Source: Firmicutes bacterium UBA3738 (GTDB lineage: Bacteria; Bacillota; Clostridia; Peptostreptococcales; Anaerovoracaceae). Taken from it: a DNA stretch of 5,648 bases. A model generated the notes under the pieces. It saw nothing but the letters and a program-made list of their open reading frames with translations. It did not search any database and was not told the DNA's origin. How positions within the stretch are numbered: the first letter of the stretch is position 1; the number at the start of each line of letters is the position of its first letter. Of the stretch, positions 1 through 5,648 are shown piece after piece. Made by a program: the position numbers and the translations under genes. The stretch is from assembly GCA_002372505.1 (NCBI GenBank), contig DFGY01000042.1, forward strand, positions 1 through 5,648, written 5' to 3'.

Positions 1-138
1 TGGGACAAGGATGCCCTTGGGGTCTCATACACCTACCTAAAGAACCTCAACATCTCCGAGAACAAGCCCTATCGGAATGATAGGTGTGTGATTCGTAGGG
101 GCGTCATTATAACATCAGCAAAGAATGGCAGATTATGA
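1..138 (+). CDS. 3' end of an unknown gene (partial, 45 codons visible)
   Basis: Frame 1 is open from the first base to a TGA at 136-138 and encodes a 45-residue C-terminal tail beginning WDKDALGVSY and ending ITSAKNGRL. The tail is basic and hydrophilic, with a Lys/Arg-rich second half, no membrane segment and no family signature I recognise. Its stop codon overlaps the ATG of the next gene as ATGA (135-138). That layout usually means translational coupling, so the two genes are probably co-transcribed. If the following small protein is an immunity factor, this tail could be the C-terminus of its toxin, but nothing visible proves it. The frame is supported by natural-looking codons and by the overlap; the product is unknown. 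Confidence 0.6.
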   Translation, partial: WDKDALGVSYTYLKNLNISENKPYRNDRCVIRRGVIITSAKNGRL

Positions 139-704
139 AACAGAGAGAATTGATAACACGGCGATTTGACAGTTTTCGCTTTAAAAAGGCATCTCACGAG
201 ATTGTCAAATACGAACCGCAGTACTACGATGAGAACGGTGCTTACCAAAAGGATGAGTGGACTTGTTTCTTCGACATCGGGAAAGAGTATGAAGGGAAGG
301 TCGTAACGATGGAGGATTATCTTGATGTCGAAAACCGTTTCATAGCCGTTACGCGTGCAATACTTGAGGCGGCAGGTTGTACTTATGTAACACTCGGATA
401 TGTTGAGGCGATACGGGGCAAACGAGTGAAAGAAGGTATGAGAGTCCGCGTTCAAAAGATTGACCATTACATTCGTTTGGTCCTACGCGGTAAGGTGTGG
501 ATTGTATTCATCAATAGCAGCAAAGGAGTTCAATTCGATTTCAGCGAAGATGTAATGTATATGCATTTGTTCTGCCGAATTCCCGACGAACAGTTACGCG
601 AGATTGTCGAGAGTCGAGGACTATATCTTGACCCTCGAGTAAAGAGGGTTGTAATGTGCTACGATGATAGACTAAAGATTTACACCTTTGAGAAGAAACA
701 ATAA
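135..704 (+). CDS. Hypothetical cytoplasmic protein, 189 aa (immunity-like by context)
   Basis: This is an intact ORF from ATG (135) to TAA (702-704). There is no signal peptide or membrane segment, so the product is probably cytoplasmic. The N-terminal third is polar and rich in aromatic and charged residues (YDENGAYQKDEW at about 31-42, then FDIGKEYEGK at 46-55). A helical stretch follows (about 58-80), then alternating beta-like segments (about 102-142), and a C-terminal region with DEQLREIVESRGL (151-163). I recognise no named domain. The YxDENGxYxKDEWT pattern recalls small accessory proteins of Bacteroidetes, but that is memory, not a search. The ATG is favoured because it overlaps the upstream stop (ATGA), and an intrinsic terminator lies 27 bases after the stop, so the gene probably closes a transcription unit. 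Single small size and coupling fit an immunity protein; this is inference. Confidence 0.85.
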   Translation: MKQRELITRRFDSFRFKKASHEIVKYEPQYYDENGAYQKDEWTCFFDIGKEYEGKVVTMEDYLDVENRFIAVTRAILEAAGCTYVTLGYVEAIRGKRVKEGMRVRVQKIDHYIRLVLRGKVWIVFINSSKGVQFDFSEDVMYMHLFCRIPDEQLREIVESRGLYLDPRVKRVVMCYDDRLKIYTFEKKQ

Positions 705-730
705 CAACTTAATACAAAATGATAAGATGG

Positions 731-760
731 AACGCTTCCCCTACCACGGGGAGGCGTTTT
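731..760 (+). terminator. Intrinsic terminator after the 189-aa gene
   Basis: An 11-bp stem, AACGCTTCCCC (731-741) with GGGGAGGCGTT (748-758), contains one G-U pair, has a six-base loop (TACCAC), and runs into a short T-run (757-760). It sits 27 bases after the stop at 704 on the same strand. The T-run is short, but stem strength and position make termination the best reading. The opposite strand lacks a good T-tract. Confidence 0.8.
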
Positions 761-785
761 CAATGTTAAAATGATACATTGGGGA

Positions 786-894
786 GCGGTGGCGGGTATC
801 TTGCTGAGTGTCAAGTACTTCGGAGATCTGCCTGCACGAAAAATGATGCAGGCAAAAGCAAGGCGCTGTGGGATAGTTAGTTAGCCGCCACCGC
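786..894. repeat. Nested inverted-repeat element, possible structured RNA
   Basis: Three perfect inverted repeats are nested. The outer pair is GCGGTGGCGG (786-795) with CCGCCACCGC (885-894). The middle pair is CTTGCT (800-805) with AGCAAG (857-862). The inner pair is TGCCTGCA (829-836) with TGCAGGCA (847-854), closing a 10-base loop. The unpaired 863-884 stretch is about 22 bases. Ordered nesting of perfect 10-, 6- and 8-bp stems in 109 bases argues for a folded RNA or a small palindromic mobile element rather than coding sequence. I see no target-site duplication and no reverse transcriptase or transposase in the window. A short reading frame (771-884, 37 codons) crosses it but has no support. 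Confidence 0.5.
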
Positions 895-1207
895 GAAATC
901 TATTAAAAAACGGCTTTATTCCTGCTGGCACGAAACTTCAAGTTGAAGTTAGAAAGTCCGGTATTACTATAGACGCTCTCAGGAAGCGAAAGTAGTATCT
1001 GTCCGGATTAGAACCAAGTAAAGTAGCCTTCTTCCGTTCCTGCAGCACGTGGAGAGCTTCGGCCCTCCTTTTTCTCTTTATGTTAATGCTTGCGGCTATA
1101 ATGCCATCGGCATTATTTTTGGTGTATTCGACTTCTTTGATGACGGATACGTGGTTTCTGGCGAAACTGTTTTTATTCCTCGTATGCGTTCCAAGAGAAA
1201 GAGGTGA
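885..1207 (+). pseudogene. Decayed gene remnant, product unknown
   Basis: Protein-like sequence appears in two successive frames. From about 906 one frame reads KNGFIPAGTKLQVEVR and SGITIDALRKRK, reaches a TAG (993-995), and continues as YLSGLEPSKVAFFRS. From about 1046 a different frame carries HVESFGPPFFSLYVNACGYN, then FGVFDFFDDGYVVSGETVF and a basic end, IPRMRSKRKR, at a TGA (1205-1207). Neither piece has a usable start of adequate length. One stop plus one frame change in about 300 bases is best explained by a broken gene whose true C-terminus survives 27 bases before the next gene. I cannot name the family. The long minus-strand ORF here reads like a shadow. Individual fragments could be chance, so confidence is moderate. 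Confidence 0.4.
1089..1121 (+). promoter_or_regulatory. Candidate Bacteroidetes promoter for the 292-aa exported protein
   Basis: TATTTTTG (1114-1121) fits the -7 element TAnnTTTG, with CTTG (1089-1092) as a possible -33 element, 21 bases apart. It would give a leader of about 105 bases before the ATG at 1235. It lies inside the decayed coding stretch, where such a match can arise by chance. Confidence 0.25.
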
Positions 1208-1234
1208 TTGATGGATCGATAGAATAGATATAAT

Positions 1235-2113
1235 ATGAGATACAGTTTTGTAATTGTCCTTTGTATTGTAATTCTTAACACTTTTACTGTCAGTGCTCAG
1301 GATCGGCTGCATACTGCAGATGCTTTAGAATATGCTATATCGCAAGAACGTCAGTTGGAATTAAAGACCGTGTTGGGGGATAACGAGTCTTTGTGTGATG
1401 GCGCATTTATCGATGAAAGCAATTGCCGGGGTTTTAGGATTGATCTGAATAAATCTATAATCACACTTACTAAGTACTCTCTTGGTTATGAAGATGATAA
1501 CTGGCGCTTGAGGAATTCAAAGAGCTATTCGGTTGTTATTAATCGTTCCGTTTGCACTAGATTGTCTTGGCTGTATAACCTTGCAGTTTCTACGTCATCT
1601 CCACAGAATCCGCCTTCCGTTATGGATGGAGAACCGTGCTCTTTTGTCTTCAACAATATGATTGCTGATTGGAACTGCAATGGCTCGTATTCGTTAATAG
1701 AACTATCCAGAAAAGTATGTAATGCTGTCGAGAATGCAAATCCAGCTGCGCTTAATGCGTTGAAAGACAGCATTGAGCATCTGATAAATGATTATAAAAA
1801 ATTCGCCAGTTTGGAGGTGGTGTCGGATTTAGATGTAAATTATATTGGCGTTGGAAGTCTTATGGGCCCTTTCAGTGTCAGGGTATCCTTATATCCAAAT
1901 GCTGTGTCTGCCATTGACGAAAAGACTGCCAGAGAGTTTGCCGGATACTTATTAGAAAAGAGTATGCACCCATTTCATTATCACATTACAGTGACTGATG
2001 ACTCGGATTGGTTTAAAGTCAGTGGCTCTGGGACATTTATTGATATAGGGATTAGGCGAAAGGATTGTTCACTAGAAAAGCTAAAACGTATGAGCCAGGG
2101 GTGGATATGGTAA
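1235..2113 (+). CDS. Exported protein of unknown function, 292 aa
   Basis: The ORF runs from ATG (1235) to TAA (2111-2113), followed at once by a second stop, TAG. The N-terminus is a signal peptide: MRYS, a hydrophobic core (about 5-15), and a cleavage site after SAQ (about residue 22). There is no lipobox cysteine at the cleavage point, so the product is probably periplasmic or released. The mature part has seven cysteines (about 54, 64, 107, 135, 148, 162, 278), allowing disulfides but leaving one unpaired. An apparently helical middle (about 153-190) precedes a C-terminal half with alternating beta-like segments (about 192-275) and a final QGWIW. I recognise no family. It may be an envelope-acting accessory or immunity protein, but only location and context suggest this. 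Its A+T-rich codons match the neighbouring accessory genes and differ from pyrG. Confidence 0.85.
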   Translation: MRYSFVIVLCIVILNTFTVSAQDRLHTADALEYAISQERQLELKTVLGDNESLCDGAFIDESNCRGFRIDLNKSIITLTKYSLGYEDDNWRLRNSKSYSVVINRSVCTRLSWLYNLAVSTSSPQNPPSVMDGEPCSFVFNNMIADWNCNGSYSLIELSRKVCNAVENANPAALNALKDSIEHLINDYKKFASLEVVSDLDVNYIGVGSLMGPFSVRVSLYPNAVSAIDEKTAREFAGYLLEKSMHPFHYHITVTDDSDWFKVSGSGTFIDIGIRRKDCSLEKLKRMSQGWIW

Positions 2114-2127
2114 TAGTATTATTTTTT

Positions 2128-2135
2128 TATCTTTG
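2128..2135 (+). promoter_or_regulatory. -7 promoter element before the DUF4240-like gene
   Basis: TATCTTTG matches the Bacteroidetes -7 consensus TAnnTTTG exactly and lies in the short gap between the stop at 2113 and the next start. A T7 run precedes it. No convincing TTTG -33 element is seen at the expected distance. Transcription would begin near 2140, giving a leader of about 20-30 bases. Confidence 0.45.
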
Positions 2136-2168
2136 CCAAGATTCCAGTGAAACCCAATCGTGAAAATT

Positions 2169-2681
2169 ATGCCTTCCAACACCGTTTTGATTATCCTCCT
2201 GTTTTTAGCCGGTGTGGCTCTTTTTGTTTATCAGCGAAGAGGCAGACCGGATCGAGTCAGATTGACGGAAACCCAGCAAGATCCATTATATTGGGAAATC
2301 ATGTCTCTTTGTAGACCAGTTGACGAGTGTGAAGTTGATACTAACGCTGCTGTTAGCCGCTTGTCTCAAGAAGAGGACGAGGTGATTTTCAGATTTGAAG
2401 ATACGCTGGCAGATTTACTGGCGTTGTTAAACAAGCCCTATTATATTCACTCATTCATTAAGAAGAACCCAGGCGAAGATGATGCATTCTTGTATGCTCG
2501 TTGCACGGCAATGATTCACGGGATAGAGTTTTTCAAACGAGTTCTCGAGGGAAAGGAAAAAGATTTTTGGGCCAATGAAAGTGAAAGTGTTTTATATATT
2601 GCCAAGGAGGCGTGGGCAATGAAGCATGGGTCTGATATAGAGAGTTTCCCTCACTCATCGAAAACTGCTCTGTATTTATAA
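2169..2681 (+). CDS. Membrane-anchored DUF4240-like protein, 170 aa
   Basis: The start is chosen at ATG 2169; a GTG at 2160 would add three residues. A single hydrophobic segment (TVLIILLFLAGVALFVYQ) follows the N-terminus and is succeeded by RRGR, so the positive-inside rule places the rest in the cytoplasm. The soluble part resembles DUF4240 (PF14024) in order: PLYWEIM near the start, SRLSQEEDEVIFRFEDTL, LLALLNKPYYI, then GEDDAFLYARC and IEFFKRVLEG, ending with a helix (SVLYIAKEAW). This matches the FW..I / LS.EEI..F / DD.F.YFR..I..G pattern of that family as I remember it. The family's function is not established. A membrane anchor on such a domain is uncommon to my knowledge. The gene has its own promoter-like box and sits 55 bases after the exported protein. 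Domain assignment is by eye. Confidence 0.8.
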   Translation: MPSNTVLIILLFLAGVALFVYQRRGRPDRVRLTETQQDPLYWEIMSLCRPVDECEVDTNAAVSRLSQEEDEVIFRFEDTLADLLALLNKPYYIHSFIKKNPGEDDAFLYARCTAMIHGIEFFKRVLEGKEKDFWANESESVLYIAKEAWAMKHGSDIESFPHSSKTALYL

Positions 2682-2721
2682 CTTCGCTGTTTAGCCCGAG
2701 TTTCTAACTGAGCAAATATAA

Positions 2722-3027
2722 CATGAGCTACAAGGCGAACTTCCTTTTCGTCACGGGGATGTACTTTTGTCTCCGGGAAATCCTTCAACCCGTAAATTGC
2801 GAGAGTATGGCATAATACGATGATGATTACTACGACGCCTACTGGAACATCGACTGAGACGATTCCTGCTTTTCCCATGAACTGTTACATGCAGGTACAC
2901 TCAGTTATGGCCAAATCGAAGCAAGACTTGCAGACTTTACACAGTCATAAAACCTGTGGGAAAGGCCGTCATAATTGGCGAGAAGAAGTTTCAGGCCCAA
3001 ATGGAGGAAAAGAAAAACGGCGCATAA
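2722..3027 (+). pseudogene. Frame-broken gene remnant upstream of pyrG, product unknown
   Basis: This gap without an intact gene contains protein-like reading in alternating frames. 2722-2820 gives HELQGELPFRHGDVLLSPGN and then STRKLREYGIIR. A second frame takes over near 2816 with YDDDYYDAYWNID, meets a TGA (2855-2857), and continues DDSCFSHELLHAGTLSYGQ and IEARLADFTQS to a TAA (2948-2950). The original frame then resumes with LYTVIKPVGKAVIIGEKKF and a charged end, QAQMEEKKNGA, at a TAA (3025-3027). Two frame changes that cancel, plus internal stops, fit a decayed gene whose end survives 26 bases before the pyrG promoter's -7 box. I cannot name the product. A 75-aa minus-strand ORF and a 78-aa plus ORF overlap here and look like shadows. 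Confidence 0.45.
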
Positions 3028-3029
3028 GT

Positions 3030-3061
3030 CTTGCTGGTTCAGCATCTTTTGATTAAATTTG
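3030..3061 (+). promoter_or_regulatory. pyrG promoter (Bacteroidetes type)
   Basis: TAAATTTG (3054-3061) matches the -7 consensus TAnnTTTG. CTTG (3030-3033) sits 20 bases upstream and serves as a TTTG-like -33 element. Transcription should begin around 3065-3068, leaving a leader of only about 20-25 bases before the pyrG ATG at 3089. This also rules against the longer TTG-initiated reading at 3059, whose start lies within the promoter. Confidence 0.7.
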
Positions 3062-3064
3062 TAT

Positions 3065-3086
3065 CCCGGTTTTGAAAAATTCCGGG
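3065..3086 (+). promoter_or_regulatory. Leader inverted repeat at the pyrG start
   Basis: CCCGG (3065-3069) and CCGGG (3082-3086) are perfect inverted repeats around a 12-base A/T-rich spacer. The left arm coincides with the predicted transcription start, and the right arm ends two bases before the ATG. In RNA the hairpin would cover the ribosome entry region. It could tune pyrG translation or be chance; see findings. Confidence 0.35.
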
Positions 3087-3088
3087 TT

Positions 3089-4695
<1,607 letters not shown>

Positions 4696-4699
<4 letters not shown>

Positions 4700-4875
4700 C
4701 AGAACCCGTCCTCAATGCCCACAACAAGGAGGAATACCCTCCGGCACATACTGCCGAACACATCCTCAACGCCACGATGGTGAAGATGTTCGGCTACCCG
4801 CTTGGAAGAAATCGAGCAGCACGGGAAGCCCGTTTCCTTCCGGAAGGTCCTGCAGAAATCAAAGAAGGCCTATAA
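4696..4875 (+). pseudogene. Truncated AlaX/AlaRS-type tRNA-editing (SAD) protein remnant
   Basis: The ATG at 4696 overlaps the pyrG stop as ATGA, a coupled layout expected of an operon partner. Residues 18-33 read HTAEHILNATMVKMFG: the HxxxH zinc-site motif and following helix of the second additional domain found in threonyl/alanyl-tRNA synthetases and free-standing AlaX editing proteins. Such proteins hydrolyse mischarged tRNA. Beyond about residue 40 (GYPLGRN) the similarity ends. The frame continues with unrelated sequence and stops at TAA (4873-4875), giving 59 residues instead of the roughly 150 or more I would expect. The second zinc-site motif and most of the domain are missing, so this piece cannot be a working editing enzyme. 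It appears to be the 5' end left by a deletion. Confidence 0.65.
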
Positions 4876-4912
4876 CCGCAAGAGGTTTAAGAATGAGATT
4901 CCGTCGGATTGA
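4793..4912 (+). pseudogene. C-terminal fragment of another protein, joined out of frame
   Basis: In the frame one base on from the truncated editing-protein reading, bases 4793-4912 encode ATRLEEIEQHGKPVSFRK followed by VLQKSKKAYNRKRFKNEIP and SD at a TGA (4910-4912). The text is amphipathic, strongly basic and coherent with good codons, like the tail of a real protein. The frame has a stop at 4781-4783 and no start near, so it is not an independent gene. It begins where recognisable AlaX-like sequence fades, which suggests a deletion joined two genes around 4790-4820. I do not recognise the parent protein. Confidence 0.45.
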
Positions 4913-4933
4913 TTTTCTCATCCGGCGGATTTT
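4900..4933 (+). terminator. Candidate intrinsic terminator of the pyrG unit
   Basis: TCCGTCGGAT (4900-4909) pairs with ATCCGGCGGA (4920-4929) in a 10-bp stem with one T-G pair and a 10-base loop, followed directly by TTTT (4930-4933). The stem overlaps the stop of the C-terminal fragment (4910-4912). The T-run is short. The right arm is also the left arm of the following hairpin. Confidence 0.5.
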
Positions 4934-4950
4934 CAGTAAATTCGCCGGAT
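4920..4950. repeat. Strong hairpin between the pyrG unit and the lipoprotein gene
   Basis: ATCCGGCG-G-ATTT (4920-4932) and AAAT-T-CGCCGGAT (4938-4950) form a 13-bp stem with one G-T pair and a TCAGT loop. No T-tract follows on either strand, so alone it is not a classical terminator. It lies 15 bases before the lipoprotein ATG and competes with the 4900-4929 stem for bases 4920-4929. Confidence 0.6.
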
Positions 4951-4965
4951 AAATCCGTCACAACC

Positions 4966-5648
4966 ATGAAACGCTTTTTAGCTTTATTCGCTGCCGCAAT
5001 GTCACTCTTCGCCTGCAACTCTTCCTCTGAGGTCCCTTTCACGGAGGTGAAGAATTATTTCTTCCGGAATGACGCTGCCCTTCCTTCTTCCCCGAAGATT
5101 GACTCCCAACAGCAGTTCGAGTCCCTTTTCGGCACGGCTGCCTTCATGGGAAAGGGCGGAGAGCCGACAGAGATCGACTTCGAAAAGGAGTTCGTCATTG
5201 CCATTGTCTGCCCGGTGACGGATGTGGCGACGGATCTCGCCGCCGAGTCCCTTCACAAGGCTGGCGACAAGCTGGTATTCACGTACCGGGAGACAAGAGG
5301 GGAGAGGCAGAGCTGGTCCATGCGGCCGGTGCTTCTTGTCAAGGTTGACCGGAAGAATGATTGTCAGGACATTATCCTCTCTCGCGAACTCCAGGAGGAA
5401 ACATGCGATCCCATCGAGTACAAATCTTTCAACCAAGATAATATGCAAAGAGTAAGAGATTTCCTGCACGAGGCAGGCGTTTATTTCCTCGCGACCGTGG
5501 ACGGTGACACTCCGCAGGTGCGTCCCTTCGGCACGGCCGAGATCATCGAGGGTAAACTCTATATCCAGACCGGACATGTCAAGAACGTCGCCAAGCAGAT
5601 TGCGGCCAATCCCAAGGTGGCCATCTGCGCATACAAGGCCGATGAAGG
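4966..5648 (+). CDS. Lipoprotein fused to a PNPOx-like flavin-binding domain (3' end beyond window)
   Basis: The reading frame is open from ATG 4966 to the window end (227 codons plus two bases). The N-terminus is a lipoprotein signal: MKR, a hydrophobic core, and SLFAC with the lipidated Cys at 17, so the protein should be membrane-attached outside the cytoplasm. Residues about 26-143 (FTEVKNYFFRND, KIDSQQQFESLFG, FVIAIVCPVTD, RPVLLVKVDRK) resemble a small Bacteroidetes lipoprotein family of unknown function that I recall as stand-alone. After a polar linker, residues about 160-227 (MQRVRDFLHEAGVYFLATVD, then PQVRPFGTAEI, GKLYIQTG, VKNVAKQIAANPKVAICAY) match the start of the pyridoxamine-phosphate-oxidase-like FMN-binding split barrel. 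No stop separates the parts. An in-frame ATG at 5443 could also start the flavin domain alone. Family calls are by eye. Confidence 0.85.
   Translation, partial: MKRFLALFAAAMSLFACNSSSEVPFTEVKNYFFRNDAALPSSPKIDSQQQFESLFGTAAFMGKGGEPTEIDFEKEFVIAIVCPVTDVATDLAAESLHKAGDKLVFTYRETRGERQSWSMRPVLLVKVDRKNDCQDIILSRELQEETCDPIEYKSFNQDNMQRVRDFLHEAGVYFLATVDGDTPQVRPFGTAEIIEGKLYIQTGHVKNVAKQIAANPKVAICAYKADE

Noticed and set aside
69..467. 132-aa minus-strand ORF
   Set aside because: It is antisense to the intact 135-704 gene, has no recognisable motif, and would cross the start of that coupled gene.
771..884. 37-codon ORF starting MIHWGAVAG
   Set aside because: It lies almost entirely over the nested inverted repeats, has no promoter or ribosome-site evidence, and resembles no known small protein.
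786..894. Retron RNA or integron attC site
   Set aside because: No reverse transcriptase or integrase is nearby and attC core sequences are absent; only the folded geometry is similar.
938..1312. 124-aa minus-strand ORF
   Set aside because: It reads as low-information Ser/Asn/Lys-rich text without domains, overlaps the start of the exported-protein gene, and the plus strand carries more protein-like fragments.
2651..2878. 75-aa minus-strand ORF with a hydrophobic run
   Set aside because: The VVVIII stretch is the antisense of a GAT/TAC-rich tract; it overlaps the end of the DUF4240-like gene and shows no start signal.
2820..3056. 78-aa plus-strand ORF before pyrG
   Set aside because: Its composition is not protein-like and it reaches into the pyrG -7 box; the other frames of the same stretch look more coding.
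3059..3088. Upstream TTG start for pyrG, adding 10 residues
   Set aside because: It lies within the promoter -7 element, so it would not be transcribed; family N-termini match the ATG at 3089.
5002..5577. 191-aa minus-strand ORF
   Set aside because: It is antisense to the lipoprotein/PNPOx-like frame, which carries a signal peptide and family motifs; long antisense ORFs are common in G+C-rich genes.

Overview
The window looks like a chromosomal segment of a Bacteroidetes bacterium, most likely Bacteroidales. Three things point there. Promoter candidates have the phylum-specific -7 element TAnnTTTG (best case 3030-3061, in front of pyrG). One secreted protein has a typical 'SAQ' signal-peptide end. 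The lipoprotein and the AlaX-like fragment around pyrG resemble Bacteroides-type proteins as I recall them. Genus cannot be fixed from the sequence.

Layout. Bases 1-3050 are an A+T-richer accessory stretch of small, unrelated plus-strand genes. It starts with the 3' end of an unknown gene (1-138), overlapping by ATGA an intact 189-aa cytoplasmic protein (135-704) that ends at a clear intrinsic terminator (731-760). Next come a nested inverted-repeat element (786-894) and what looks like a decayed gene (about 885-1207). Then follow a 292-aa exported protein (1235-2113) and a membrane-anchored DUF4240-like protein (2169-2681), the latter behind its own promoter-like box. A second frame-broken stretch (about 2722-3027) ends just before pyrG.

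Bases 3054-5648 are G+C-richer and carry core-type genes. pyrG (CTP synthase, 3089-4699) is complete, with its promoter and a small leader hairpin. Its stop codon overlaps the start of a truncated gene whose first ~35 residues carry an AlaX/AlaRS-type HxxxH editing motif. That reading then runs out of frame into what looks like the C-terminus of another protein (to 4912), suggesting a deletion scar. Two hairpins that cannot form together (4900-4950) follow. The window ends inside a lipoprotein gene (4966 onward) that continues in frame into a flavin-binding PNPOx-like domain.

How they fit together. Only pyrG has an assured role: the last step of CTP synthesis. The upstream block of short, mutually unrelated genes, with decayed fragments between them and a start coupled to an upstream gene end, resembles immunity or orphan-immunity cassettes beside polymorphic toxin loci. 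That reading is inference, because no toxin domain is recognisable in the window.
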